Positions 30,609-43,542 are shown, counted from the stretch's first letter. The stretch is 64,000 nt of DNA from Pholiota molesta (GCA_014925825.1 JACGCK010000093.1:115925-179924), one strand, 5' to 3'. Notes: a model not told the origin generated them from the sequence alone. Program-made: numbers and translations.

Positions 30609-33600
30609 ATGTCGCAGAGTGGATCCAGCGACGACGGTAGCAAAGGAGGCGCATCACTTTTTCCAGCAGCCGGAATTCCTGGCTCTCTCGCTATGGCGCG
30701 CTTTATCGCAGATATCAACACTGTTCAGTATCCCGAAGGTGTCAAGAGCCCTCATTTTAAACTTAATCAGAACGCGAAGGAGGGTAAATTCAGGTCAGTT
30801 ATTTTTTTTATTCAACACTTGCATACGGTTTGCTCAATGCTCCATGTAGGTACGACCGTGAATTCCTTCTCCAGTTTATGTCTCTGTGCAAGGAGAAGCC
30901 CGTCATGCTTCCTCCTCTCGACGCCTTCGGTCTCGAGCCCACCGACCAACACCATATGCAGCGCCAAGGCTCCATCGGTCTCGGCTTCTCCCCCGCTACG
31001 TTCGGCGGCAGGCGCCCCACGCCCATGATGCGCACGGCGAGCCAGGGCGGCCCGGGTGCGCCCCTCCGCGACCGCGCGAGTTCGCTCGCTACCCCCGTAT
31101 CACGTCAAGGCTCCATCGGCCTCGGCTTCTCCCCCGCTGCGGAGTCGCCGGAGATGGTGGACCGCAAGGTCAGGGGTTTGCTCAACAAGCTGACGATGAA
31201 GAAATTCGACTCGATTTCAGACCAGATTATTGCCTGGGCAAACAAGTCAGAGAAGGAGAAGAACGGCCGTACGCTTGTCCAGGTCATCAGGCTTGTGTTC
31301 GAGGAGGCTACGGATGAGGGGATCTGGTCCGAGATGTACGCGCGTCTCTGTCGCAAGATGATGGAGCAGATCAGCCCCAAGGTCCAGGACGACGGCATCA
31401 AGAACAACGAGGGCAAGCCTATTGCTGGGGGACAGCTCTTCCGCAAGTGCCTGCTGAACCGATGCCAGGAGGACTTCGAGCGCGGTTGGGTGGCGAAGGA
31501 AACTACAAATGTGGCAGCTGCTGTGAAAGCCAGTGATAATAAGGCTGTGAAGGAGGCCAACGACAAGACGAAAGAGGATGGGAAGGAGGATGAAGCAGCA
31601 CTCTACTCGGACGAGGACTACGCCGCGCAGAAGGCCAAGCGCCAGGGTCTCGGTCTCATCAAGTTCATCGGTGAACTCTTCAAGCTGCAGATGCTTACAG
31701 AGCGAATCATGCACGAGTGTGTGAAGAAGCTCCTGGGTAACGTTGATGACCCTGAAGAGGAGGAGATCGAGTCTCTGTGCAAGCTCCTTACGACCGTTGG
31801 TGGAATCCTTGACACACCCAAGGCTCGCGCGCATCTTGATGTCTACTTCTCCCGCATGAAAGAGCTCACGAAGAGCCCAAATGTCAATTCGCGTATGCAA
31901 CATATACTTCTTGTGAGTGTTTGATCTCTTCTTGCATTGAAATAATGCAATGCTAATGCCTGCGATAGGATTTGATCGAACTTCGTGAGCGGAAATGGAT
32001 CAGCCGTACCGCGGTCGCCGCTCCTACGACGTTAGCTCAAATTCACGAGAATGTAAGTATATTCCCATAGCAATGGCGACCTTAAAGTTTATAGTCTAAC
32101 GAAACTTATAAATACAGGCTGCGAAGGAGAAGAGTGCCGCAGAGAAAGAATCGTATCAGCGTCAAATCAGCATGTTTCGCGGTGGTTCAAGACGCGATGC
32201 TGACCACGGCGAGTATCTTCAGGTCGGGCCAGACGGCTGGGCTGTGGCTGGTGGTGGCTCGAGCCCCATTCGTCCTCCTCCCAAGGCTGGCGATCTGTCC
32301 AACTTTGGCAAGATCAGCAAGGGCAGTGCGCCCATGACCTTCGGGCCAAGCAGTATCTTTTCTGACGAGAAGGGCGCAGAGAGCAAGCGCGAAAGCATCG
32401 CCAACATTGAGCGCCATGTTCTCTCATTGCTCCGAAGTTTGAGGACGGAGAATGTCCATGTCATTTCTCGTAATCTCGTAGACTTCATTAGAACTTCTAC
32501 GATTGACGAAGAACATAAAACAAGAAATATGAAATGTATTGTCAGCGCCATCTTCGATAAAGCAACAGATCACATTCCTCGATCGACGATATATGCCGCC
32601 CTATGCAAAGGCATCATGGACCAAATTTCACGTTCTTTGGACTGGGACTTGGAAAGAACTGTTCCATCACGATTCAACATTGTTATGCAACTGCCTTCTG
32701 ATTGGATATTTCTCATATTCCAAAAGCACCTCTTGGACATCTGTCAACAAAATTTTGACCAAAGCTTTGGAAAACTTCGTATGCCCGTGTCATCCGAACA
32801 AACGACCAATGTCAAGCTTATGTATGACAACATACCAGAGGGAGACCCCGATGCGGCGTACATAATCATACAAGCTAGACGCAAGGCTCTAGGCGTTGTA
32901 AAATTCATGGCTGAGCTATATAAAACAACAAAAATCCTTCCAAAAGATGCAATGCACCGATGTGCGAACACCTTGCTTGAGAGCCTCATCGATCCGGAGG
33001 AGCAAAGAATCGAGGCTTTGAGCGTACTTCTAACAACCGTAGGTAGCAAGTTGGAAGCAGAAGATGCTCCGATCCACCTTGATAAATGGTTTGCAACTAT
33101 GAAAGAGCTGGTTTCATACCCAACAATGATCAGCCTTCGCGCGAAAAATATTCTTCTGGTGAGTCCATAGCTCGTACCGGAGGTATTGGAGGTCAGAAAC
33201 AAAATTTTAGACCTTAATTGAATGTTGGGAGGGTGGATGGGAAATTCCGAAGAAAGTTATCCCCCTATCAGACGCACCATCGCCACATCCGGAGAGGTAT
33301 ACTCAATTCGATAACGGAGCCTCGGTCCCTGAGGCCTATTCAATCGCAGGAGACATCTATGCTCGAGCACGCATTATCGACGATATCACCCAAGTCAATT
33401 ATCCCAGTGGGATTAACGGACCTTGTCCCGAATTAAATCACAATGCTCAAGCCGGTAAATTCAGGTATGTGTGATACTTTTATCTTTCAAGTGTACAAAT
33501 AATATTAAATGCTCCTCAATTATTTCTCGTAGATACGATCGAAAATTTCTCCTTCAGTTCCAGGGCTTCTGCAAGGCGAAGCCCGCGACGTTACCTCCTC

Positions 33601-33686
33601 TGGATGACATAGGCTTGAGCCCAGGGAAGGTCCAAAATTCAAGTCCCTACGAAGGGAGAAAAAAAGTCGGGGCAGGATTCATATAA
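30609..33686 (+). CDS. eIF4G-like protein with two MIF4G domains and two eIF4E-binding motifs
   Basis: Exons 30609-30793, 30850-31912, 31969-32052, 32118-33158, 33211-33464 and 33533-33686 sum to 2781 nt, one frame of 926 aa; an in-frame ATG at 30558 could add 17 residues. Order: an eIF4E-binding motif YDREFLL (Y63; consensus YxxxxL plus hydrophobic) followed by PPLDAFGLEP; MIF4G domain 1 (about 165-415); an eIF4G-type linker with the VGPDGWAVAGG region; MIF4G domain 2 (about 536-790); and at the C-terminus a second copy of the binding region, YDRKFLL (Y877) followed by PPLDDIGLSP. MIF4G binds eIF4A and RNA; the YxxxxL motif binds cap-binding eIF4E. Introns occur at the same positions in both copies (KFR before the motif; after ILL in each MIF4G), which shows a segmental duplication. 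Domain 2 is more diverged. Function as a translation factor or a competitor of eIF4G is inferred. Confidence 0.82.
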
Positions 33687-34568
33687 TGCGCTTGCGTACC
33701 CTTGAGGATTTGTTAAATATCGATCGCCCTACAGTGCCTTTGATATTCACTTCGAACTGTGATGATTCCGAACTGTCCATGTCGTCTTGCCTATTACTTG
33801 TACAAGCTATCTAGTGCCCACAATGATTTGTAGAAATCAAATAGTATATACTTGATATGTCCTTTCTGATACGTTCAGCATGTTTATGAATACTTCACGT
33901 TAGGGCCAGTTAGGCGCTCAAGAGGCGCCCAGGCCAAGCCTTCTGCAGCGCTGAGTGCTGAGCCCTCAAGAAAATCAACGAAATGGAGTTTAAAATACCT
34001 CGGTCGACCAACGGTAGAAAGCTAATCTCAAAAAAATAGACCGGATAGAGCAAGCTACTCAGAAGAGCTTGCCTCGTTTCTAAAATCAAACTCATCCCCA
34101 GATAGGGTTTAACGTCGACAAAAAGGCTAGAACCGAACAAAAGACTAATGGTAGACATAAACACTACATTGACTGAGGGAGATTTTTCTGGGACTTTCGA
34201 AGCTCGAGCCTTCAATTGATTCATGCTCGGGGTTTCTGTTCCTGTTCATTTCGAGTTCATTTGGGCGGTGAGGTGCCTATGTTCTAGACCCAGAGCAACC
34301 TAAAAGTTGATCATGGGGCCTTGTCATGCATATGAGGTGTATGCTCACAGGAGCGATTGATAACTTTGGATCGTATTGTTTGTTGGACGCTGAGCCCTCG
34401 GAAATTCTGTTATCTAGCCTGAGGTAAACGTGAGAGGCCAGAACACTGCTGTAATCTTAGGAGTCAGTTCTATATATAGTCTCACCATCAAAATTGTTTC
34501 AACGCTCTCATGGCATTGATGCCAGCCTTTGAATTTGACCACCTACCAATACGTCGACGTTGTCGACG
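33687..34568. other. Intergenic region, nothing recognised
   Basis: About 880 bp between the eIF4G-like gene and the arrestin gene, both on the plus strand. Only short minus-strand frames (33910-34224) without family resemblance are present. The arrestin promoter should lie in the last few hundred bases. Confidence 0.5.
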
Positions 34569-37500
34569 ATGGGCCATTCACGTCATAGAGAAGGTACCCG
34601 CAAATCAAGGAAGAGCAACTCCCTCAGTATCCATCTCACCGAGCCCGCCGTCTTTCTACCCACGGACATCACGCCGCTTCGCAGAAACACGCGCTCTACA
34701 GAACCTAGGAATGCCATGCTTCGTGGTTTACTTATCCTAGATCTTGTTAAGCCTACGAAGATTAGTAGTATCGAGGTTGAGCTTGTTGCGACGACTTCTA
34801 CAGCTTGGCCTGAAGGTGTGTCTATCTAATCTGAACAGGAACGTACAGTGACTTTGTTCCTTTTATCAAAAAGGTATAGGCGCACGTCGGATTGATGTAA
34901 CCGAGGACCATCGAGTTTTCCATGCATCCACCGTCTACTTCAATGGAGGCAAGAACCCTTCACGTCGGACTGCATCTATCGGTCCCGGAGTGTCATATTC
35001 CAACTTCAGAAACCTCGTTGATTTTGATGAAGACATAGGGGGAGACTTTGAAGAAGATTGGGAGGAGCTGGAGCATCCACAAGCTGTGGATCCGCCATCT
35101 GGTGACGCGAATAGGACCAATCGCAACCCAGACCAGAACCCCGGGGTTGAAGCAAGGCTGGGCGACTTTTCCGACTCTCGTCTCGTCTACCCCAACGCAA
35201 CACTCATGCCTCAAGAGTCCGTCCACCGCGAAGACACTACCTTGTCCAGTTCGACTGGAAGGTCGCGCTACTCTTTCCCACACCTAGATTCCCGCAGACA
35301 CGCACATCGTCGACTGAGCGTAGATGCGAGCCACTTCCAACCTATACCCATTTCCGAAACACGCCATGAGATTGCGGGAGCAGACCGATTCACTCAAGCG
35401 GATCTCGAAGAGCTCGCTCCGATACCGCCATATACAGAGTTTCCTGTTCCAACAATTGAGCTGGTTGGAACGCCTAATACCCCTTCAAGTCCCTCTGGTC
35501 CTGCTCAGAGTTTGGAAGAATTTCGAAATTCATTACATTCAAACTTGAGGAACTCCCAAGTGTTTCTAAGTGAGTCGATATCTCGTGCATTGCTTCCCCT
35601 CTTTATTATCGCGGCATTCGGTGTGATCTTGAAAAATCTATGTGTTGAACTTTCATGGTTACCCAATTTTTGACACACCACCGTTGGATAGGTGACACCA
35701 GTGGATCTCCTGCCTCAGGATCTACGCTATCCCTACAATCCGGTTCCCAAATGCGAGCTCAATCATTATCGCGACACTCAAGTACACAGGGCACTATTCC
35801 AGAAGACCTCCAGCAAGAAGACACGGCTTTCGGAACGCCACGGATGGCTCAAAGACACCGGTCTGCATCCTCTTCGCGAACACGTCCTGGTCATCGACTT
35901 CAATCGCAGCCGAGATCACCCTTGCCCCCAATACAAGTCCAGGGAGCATCTCCGTCTGATCTGCATAGCACAGCGCCTTCGCCCAATGGAACTGATCGCG
36001 AAAGAGGGCGGAGACGATTTAGCTTTACAAACATATTCATGCGTTCGGCCTCCCCTAGGACCAGCAAATTTGGATTATCGCGCGAACGGACGCACGAGGC
36101 CAGCCATAATAGGGAGCGATCAATGGATGTGGAGCCTTCTCCCAGTCGCGCTTCCCAGAGACGAGGCAGGACGACAGAGCGTCAGGCGGAGCCGGCGTAT
36201 TTGCCTTTAGAGATAGAAGAGGATGGGCTTAAACGTCACGAATCAAAAGAAAGAGGACGAGGTGTTATCTCCCGACTATTGAAGGAGAAAGATGGCGAAA
36301 GAGTGAAGTCAGAAGAATGGAAAGAGTTCAAACCAGGTGTGTTTCTGTCAAATTTCTTTATACGTATCTTCTATAAATTCGTGTGCTAAACCCAAATAAT
36401 AGGGACATATTCATACCCGATATCGTTTAGCATTCCATCCGATGCGCCTCCAAGCATGCATTGTGATTTTGGCTCCGTCGTTTGGCGGCTTAATGCTAAC
36501 GCGCACCGGCCGGGTACATTCAAAACCAAGCTGACTGCTATGCGCGATGTCATTACTATCGCTTGTCCGACTGAGGAAGACACCGAGGACACGGAAAACA
36601 TCATTGTGGAGAGACAGTGGGATCAGGAATTGCAATACCTGATATCCATCTCTGGTAGGAGCTTCTATATTGGCGGCACGATGCCTGTGACGATTACGCT
36701 CTTGCCATTGACGAAGATGAAAGTGTACAGATTATCGGTTTATATTGAAGGTGAGCTTTAAATATGAATTCACAGGATTTTTTGCTCACTTAGCGTTCTT
36801 TTCTTGGCACTTTTTTTTAGAGCGCGTTGACTACTACACTCACATGCGCCGTATTGCACGCTCAGATCCCGTTACCCGCTTCACCCTACTTAGCATTAAA
36901 GGCAAAGGCAAAAACGCGGGTCCAATCCTCCCTCTCGATCCTGACTTGCCTGACGCCCTTCGAGACTCACCTCTATTTACTATCATCGATCCCGACCTTT
37001 CCGAAGCTGAACTTTCTGAGGCGGCGTCAAACCTCATGGGCCCTGGTCCATGGACTTTCCATCAGGATCTGCAGCTTCCCAAGTCGTGCGATGACATGCA
37101 TTTCACAAATCGGAATCGAAGGAGCAATATCGTCATATCGCATATGTTGAAGGTGGTCATGCGCGTTGAACGGGGAGATGATGTGCATATGGATGCGAAG
37201 ACGGGAAAAAGGAAGTTATTCGATATTGTGGTGCAAACCCCCGTCTTGATTCTCTCTGTAAGCAACATTTATATTCTCAAGTCAATTATTTGTACGATTT
37301 CTCACGAAAATTGCATGTCCCAGTGTCGATGTAATCCAGAATGGACATCTCTTCCACGCTACGCTGAAGCTTTCGATGATTCTACACTCATCGTTCCGAA
37401 CTGCCCATGCCAAGTCGAGCGCAATCGCATCGCTGCCGAGTCATCTTCTCACTTCAGCAGCGTCACGGCAGCCCTTGAGCGCATTACTTCGCGCCACTCT

Positions 37501-37752
37501 TCCGACTCTTCCAATGCATCGGCTGCAGAGACAAGTCCTGTCCATCCACGATCTGCAATGCCGTTGAGACATATGAGTGCTAACGAATCGATATTGAGAT
37601 CGACTTATCTCTTCGAACGATTGGTCTCGGGGCAAGAAAGTGAAAGTGGGGAGGCGCCGCCTGCGTATGCTGAAGGTCCTTCAAGATTGCCAATGGCTCT
37701 CGGGATGGTGCCGTTGTCACCATCTCATGGGACTGGAGTGACGGCGATGTAA
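34569..37752 (+). CDS. Alpha-arrestin (arrestin-related trafficking adaptor)
   Basis: Six exons (34569-34815, 34874-35569, 35692-36336, 36403-36750, 36821-37257, 37324-37752) give 2802 nt, 933 aa, with the frame kept at every GT-AG junction. The N-terminal arrestin half begins SIHLTEPAVFLPTD; a long Ser/Arg-rich insertion (about residues 130-525) splits it; arrestin sequence resumes with GTYSYPISFSIPSDAPPS, the characteristic fungal motif, and continues through the C-terminal arrestin domain. A PPAY motif near the C-terminus (EAPPAYAEGP) and an internal PPY would bind WW domains of the Rsp5/NEDD4 ubiquitin ligase. Such adaptors select plasma-membrane transporters for ubiquitylation and endocytosis. 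The Ser-rich insertion is likely phosphorylated. The specific yeast counterpart (Rod1, Rog3, Art family) cannot be assigned. Confidence 0.88.
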
Positions 37753-39643
37753 TGATGTCTCGGGGTGGTTGTGCTTTGCATTTTGCAGTTAAGTTATTTT
37801 TTCATGCTGCTTTGCTCTAGTTTGGTTTTAGCTGCTGCTTTTTATTCACGGGGATTCTCAAACGGACTTCTGCAAAACTGGGTTTATTAGGACGTGATCT
37901 GTTGTAATCTCTCTTGTTGTATCTTTAAACTCAACTTTCTTAGACAGTGAAAAGTTGCAGCCTTTTTTCTGCCATCTTGCCTAAGAGTAATCGTTGAATC
38001 CAGACACTAAATATAGTTGTCATCTTGCATCAAGGTCGGTTTCCTCATGACTTGATTAGTCTTGTAACTCAAGCGCGCCACAATTTGAGCCTTCTGCAAT
38101 CTTCAACATCCATCGCATCTGTACGATGATGTACTGACCAAGTAGGCAGATTGAACTGGATGTGCTCACTTTCCCCAAAGGCAACAAGCGTGCAGAGCAG
38201 CACACATCGGCAACTGCAAGCTACAAGACATCATTACTCGGGAACCCATAGCGTTCCCAACGCAATATTTGCAGTATGGTTTCAAGGAAGTTTGATACGC
38301 CGAAATTGACAGATACAAAGAATCAAGGAAACCCCTGGGCCGATCCGCTCTCTATGCTTACTTACAATACTCCCGGGCCTAGGAAAAGTTATCAATAGTA
38401 CTAGAAGGCTGGAACAGACTTCCTGTATAGCCTGAATTTGCCTTCAAACGGCGATTGCCTGATTTCGATATCATGACAAAGGTGGCAGATGTGCTCTTGA
38501 TTCTCTATTTTTGAAGCCTGACTCACTACCATGATTATAAGTAATAAGGACCTCGAAAATCCATTCTTCATGGGTAGATGATTCTCACCAATGTTTGGTA
38601 ATTGAGGGTGAAACAGACAGAGGGTGTGCTGTATGTCTTCTCTACAACCATAGTAATTCCATGACTCGCAATAAGTAATCAAGGCCATCCGCTGAATGGA
38701 CGATCCGCAGTCCCGAGCAGAAAGGTACTTTCAAATTACAGATAGAGGTCTACTCTGGGTGAGGAATTTGAGTATTGCCTATCGGGTTTGAGAAACAATG
38801 AAAACAGTGCTGGGAAAACATAATAAACGGGCTTGGAAGATGGTAGTCCTCATTTCGCAGTGTTATATCAATGAACCCGATAATATCATTTTAGATGCTG
38901 TACACAGTTCTTGAAGTTTCCAATTCTAGATATCCTGATAATGTGGGAAATGGATATGTAATTCGCATGTGCCCTTAGAATTTGGCTCATGGGTTAATCT
39001 ATGGGCGCTAATTAGACTTCAGACCAAAAAATGAGCTATGAAATTTCATGGTTGAATAAGGACCGAAGAGAGGAAGATACATTGCAATTTGTTTAACCGA
39101 TCTCAAGAACGAGGCATCAGAATCGGGCAGGACGATAAGCCTGCTGCTATATTTATAAAAAAAAAGCTCTGAAAACAAGCGCCCACTGTAACATACATTC
39201 CAAGTTAGGAACTGTGAACTGTGTACGCGGTGACACCGTGGTAAGTCAAGTCAAAGGATACACGGGTTGATCAAGATAAATTTGATGAATTGACTTCTCA
39301 AGTTCAAACTTAATGGGAACGTCCACACATGTTCCATATAATTTATGCGTAATAAATAGTGAATGACTCAATTCTGTCGAAGCCATCGATTCCTCATCAG
39401 TGTGTTGGCCTACACATTGTACATTGGCAGATGGGCAGAATTCCATCTTACATACATACCATTAGTATTTGAGTGGTGCTGTGAGCATCATCAAGGGATA
39501 GCAATAATCTTAATCCATGAATTCTAAGCTACCCGAATAAAATAAAATAGCTGCAAAGTGGCTCAAGATTATGGTATATGTAGGGTCCAGTCGTCAATAT
39601 CTCCTATTTAATCAAGTATAGTTGGTCGTATGTAGGTGGTCGT
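37753..39643. other. Intergenic region between convergent genes
   Basis: About 1.9 kb of AT-rich sequence between the arrestin and RER1 3' ends. No open frame has recognisable similarity; the minus frame at 38401-38688 looks fortuitous. Nothing else is seen. Confidence 0.5.
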
Positions 39644-40557
39644 TTATTTAGCGCCGCCATATTTTGCTTTGCGGCCAATGTCGAAGGGGATATACTTGTA
39701 TTTGATCATGTGTCTGATAAATATAGGATTAACGCATGAAGGTTGTCAGAGCCGAGGAAACTCACTGGATTTGTCGACGCATCGTCAGAGCGAAGAGGGT
39801 GAAGAAATATACAACCAAGATTGGCCAGTAGACGGGTACGTCAAATACCTCGGAGAATGTACAAAACAGGGCGATAAGGGTCGCTCGAGTAGCCGAAAGC
39901 CTGAAAGAAGGTATCCACAGGGTAAATAACCGATTGCCCCTTGAATTGGTCCTGAGTAAACGGCTCACCAAAATTGCCATTCTGGCAGTCGTCTTACGAA
40001 CGGCCTGAATTCGTCATCGCGGGATGAAGGGAGAGGGGTAACGGGGTCACCACCTTCTTCGATTTCATCGGCCATGAGGTCATCCTGAAGCGAAGGGTCG
40101 AATTTGGGTTGTAGGAATGCCAGCAAGAGATTGAGGAGGTAAATTGCATGAGCGTCTAAAGGCACCATATTGGGATTGATAAGATGAAAAGAACTCGGAA
40201 ATAAGAAGTGTTACTCACAACACACTGAAAGAACAGTTTTCCTGACTGTTAGCGATGAAAACCCTCAGCAGCGGCGAAAGAAAGACTGACCGATATACCA
40301 CTATTAGAATACGTGTCAAAATGAAGTTCGATTGGAGCCTCGCCCCATTGAATGTAGGAATAGGAACTTACCCCTTGGGCAAACACTATTCGCAGGAAGA
40401 ATACAAATAACAGACCGGCAGTCGAGAGCCATCTGTAGAGCGTGTGCGGGGTCCACCGGTCCAGGATTTGCTGGTATTGGCGTTGTAATTTGACGTACTG
40501 GGCCGAGACGTTTTGGATTGGTGTGGCCTCAAGTCCAGAGCCAGAATCAGACATCAT
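39644..40557 (-). CDS. RER1: Rer1 retrieval receptor, with two micro-exons
   Basis: Minus-strand exons: 40372-40557, 40291-40300 (10 nt), 40219-40224 (6 nt), 39969-40155, 39766-39900 and 39644-39713; total 594 nt, 197 aa. The protein follows Rer1 throughout: [16 protein letters not shown], the join FAQG-WYIV-CY across the tiny exons, [19 protein letters not shown], the [16 protein letters not shown] segment, then membrane segments with [15 protein letters not shown], ending at KYGGAK. Rer1 is a four-span Golgi membrane protein that returns escaped ER membrane proteins by COPI vesicles. The micro-exons are supported by splice sites and by the conserved residues they encode. Divergent from the kinase gene at 40745. 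Confidence 0.92.
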
Positions 40558-40744
40558 ATTGGGCGTAAAGGGCGTTGGGAAGAAACTAAAAGGTGGGGAG
40601 GGAGCCCGGCGTCGTTGGTCGTGTTGGCTTGGTTAAGAGCGACAGGGGACGTGTAATTTTGCCAGGAACACTGCGCTTTCCGTCGGAGTTCGAATTGCGG
40701 CGCGAACCGCTGTGCCGCGGCCCGTGCCCTCTTAATTGGCAACC
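40558..40744. promoter_or_regulatory. Shared promoter of RER1 and the kinase gene
   Basis: Only 187 bp separate the two divergent start codons, so both promoters must be in or overlap this stretch. No clear TATA box is visible. Confidence 0.5.
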
Positions 40745-41763
40745 ATGAGTGCTGTTGAGCTCATCGCGCAGCATATTATCAGTCACCTCAGCTCCCAAAG
40801 GCCACTGTTCGTTGCAGTACAAGGCCCTCAAGGCTCGGGAAAGTCATATCTCACAGCCCACGTCCAAAAGCTTCTCCAATCCCCACCTCACTCGCTGCAT
40901 GTTGTCGTTTTCTCGCTTGATGATCTTTATCTACCCCACGAAGCACTAGTCTCTCTTTCAACTTCCCATCCGCAGAATGTTCTTTGGCAAGGACGGGGAC
41001 AACCTGGAACACATGATGTTGAGCTTGGAGTCCATATTCTGCATTCTCTAAGGCAAGGCAATGGCATCGTTGAGCTTCCGAGGTTCGACAAAAGTCTTTA
41101 CTCAGGAGAAGGCGATCGACTGCCACTAGATGGGAGCGGGACCATTGTGAACCAACCTCCCATAATTGACGTTGTTATTCTCGAAGGCTGGTGTGTTGGA
41201 TTCCGCTCTATCTCCAGAGATGACCTTCTATCTCGTTGGAATGGCATCTGGAAAACAGAACGAGAAAAGTTGGATCTTGCGGAGAATCAAATAGGCCGGC
41301 TCATAGACATTGAAGCGGTGAATGAGAAACTGAAGGATTATGATCGACTATGGAACTATTTTGACTGCTTTATACAGGTAATTAAAATGTTTTCGACCGT
41401 TGGTAGGCTCTGAAATTATCGTTATCCAGCTGAAATCAAATCCGCCAACTTCGGAACTGCTTTCACAGTATGCAATCGTGTATAAATGGCGGTTAGAGCA
41501 GGAGCATAACATGAAAGCTATCAATGGAGGGAAAGGCATGTCAGATGCCGCCGTGAAATCGTTAGTACTCTTCCTATATATCAATTTATTGCCCAATCAA
41601 TCTTATCGGTCATTCCAGATTTGTAGATCGATATATACCCGGTTATATCTTTTTCGGGGACCTTGGCTCTTCAACCAAAGTGGATTCTGCGAAGCTGCAA
41701 AAGGAAGGCTTGACTTTGATTCTCGATGAGAAAAGGACAGTCGTTAGGACCGCTACTTTTTGA
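40745..41763 (+). CDS. P-loop kinase of the glycerate 3-kinase / Tda10 type
   Basis: Three exons (40745-41377, 41430-41560, 41619-41763) give 302 aa. The N-terminus carries a Walker A motif GPQGSGKS (about residues 25-32) and a following SLDDLYLPH segment typical of this family. Later come LWQGRGQPGTHD, the LPRFDKS motif and a Walker-B-like VVILEGWCVGF. The C-terminal exon ends in the family's usual DRYIPGYIFFGD block. Plant relatives phosphorylate D-glycerate in photorespiration; fungal Tda10-type proteins are ATP-binding and their substrate is less certain, so the substrate here is not claimed. The KDZ element begins 40 bp after the stop codon. Confidence 0.88.
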
Positions 41764-41802
41764 ATCAAGATATTGTTCGGAAGGATGATGTTGCAGTTTC
41801 TA

Positions 41803-43270
41803 GCAGATGCAGGCGAGTCTGTAGTTTCAATGGATACAGCCCTTATAACTACCACAGATAGGGTGATGGATAATGTCCACTAACTATAAGGGATGTATTC
41901 CCTACCATATTACTGCCTGCCGATGGATGCAGGCATCCATCCTGCCACCTGCATCCATCCGTGCACGTGCTCAGTATCCATCCCACGCCGACACAGCCAT
42001 TGGATTCGAGCTCCATTACCCCTCCACCATCGCTGCCTGCATCCATCCGACTCCATCGTGTCTCCATCCATTGCTGCCCACATCCATTGCCTCTGTTGGA
42101 TCATGCTGTCCAGCCAGCTGTCCACACGTGTTCCACGTGTTTACTCCATCGCGCCTCCTGCATCCATTGCCCATGTTGGATGCAACTCCATCCTCCCGCC
42201 CTTCCCTCGCATCCATCGCACGTGTCCCAATCCTTCCCGCCCCCGGTGCGTATCCATTCCAACTCCATATTCCTTAGCTGACCATCCCAATCTAGGATGT
42301 TTCCTCTCTGCCGCGGTAGGAACCGCGGCTTCCCTCGTGTCAATCCGCCCGCCCTCGCACGTCCATTGCCCATATAGGATACCACATCCATTGGGCTTGG
42401 CCGCTCTCCCCCCTCATCCCATTTGGCCTTCGTGCATCCATTGCCCGTACACGGCCCCTCCTCCATTGGCCATTCTTGTGCCGTGCCCGCCCGCCCGCCC
42501 TCCTGTCCCGTGTGCGCCAATTCCCCCCTCCCCCCTTGCGCTATTTGACCTTCATGCATCCATTGCGCGTACGCGCCCCATCCTCCACTGACTACCCTTG
42601 CACAGCGCCCGCTCTCCCGGCCCACTCTCCCTGCTGCCCCATGTGCCATTTTCCTCCCCCCCCCCTTGCGCTATTCGGCCTTCGCGCATCCATTGCCCAT
42701 ATAGGACACTGTATCCATTGCGTTTGGCCGCTCTCTCCACCCTCGTGCCATTATTCGACCTTCGCGTATCCATTCGCGTATCCATTGCCCACATGCCTAT
42801 TCCATTGGCTATCCTTGCACTGCTTGCGCTGCTTGCGCTTGGCCCTCTCCCCTTTGCAACAATCGACCTTCTCGCATCCATTGCCCGTACAGGGCACATA
42901 TTCCATTGACCATCCTTGCGCCGCGACCGCTCTATCTCCCTCTTGCATTGTGCCTGTCATCCGCCATCACCCATCCATCACCCATCCATCACCCATCCAT
43001 CACCCATATAGGATACCGCATCCATTGCGCTTGGCCGCTCTCCCCCTCATCCCATTTGGCCTGCACGTATCCATTGTCCATACACAGTCCCTCCTCCATT
43101 GACCATCCTTGTGCTGTGACTGCTCTCCCTCCCTCCTGCCCCGTGCGCCAATTCGGTCTTCGCACATCCATTGCCCATGCATGGTCCATTCTCCATTGAC
43201 CATCCTTGCACCACGCCGGGGCCCGGCTCTCCATCCCTCCTGCCCTGTTCTGATCACCTGCTATTACACA
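41803..43270 (+). repeat. Left terminal inverted repeat of the KDZ element
   Basis: Pyrimidine-rich, built from degenerate repeats of CATCCATTGCCCATATAGGA and TCCATTGACCATCCTTGC. Includes an 11-bp (TCCATCACCCA)n run at about 42965-43010 that the right arm lacks, and a palindrome CCGCGGTAGGAACCGCGG at 42312-42329. Long open frames here and in the right arm are by-products of the repeats. Confidence 0.88.
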
Positions 43271-43542
43271 TCCATTGCCTGTACCGGGTGCATCATCCAT
43301 TGACCATCCTTGCCCCGCGCTTGCTCTGCCGCGGTCGGATCCGCGGCTTACTCTTAGTCAATCTGCTTGCGCCGTCCGCTTACCCCTCCCCCGCACCTAT
43401 CCATACGCATCCATTAGCTATATACAGCCTGCCATCTTGTATTTTTGATCCCTATATAAATCATCGCCCACCCTATCTATTGTTATGCATCAGTTTAGAC
43501 ATATGCATCTAAGTACTCATGTATATATATCAATATCATCAC
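43271..43542. other. Spacer inside the KDZ element
   Basis: Region between the left inverted repeat and the transposase stop codon. Contains a second palindrome CCGCGGTCGGATCCGCGG at 43329-43346. It should include the transposase 3' UTR. Confidence 0.5.

Noticed and set aside
37753..39643. Minus-strand frame at 38401-38688 as a gene
   Set aside because: Composition and lack of any family resemblance or introns suggest chance.
41873..43300. Ser/Pro/His-rich frames such as the 232-codon one at 41893
   Set aside because: They lie in the repeat-built inverted arms of the KDZ element, and one-base differences between the arms shift them without conservation of protein.
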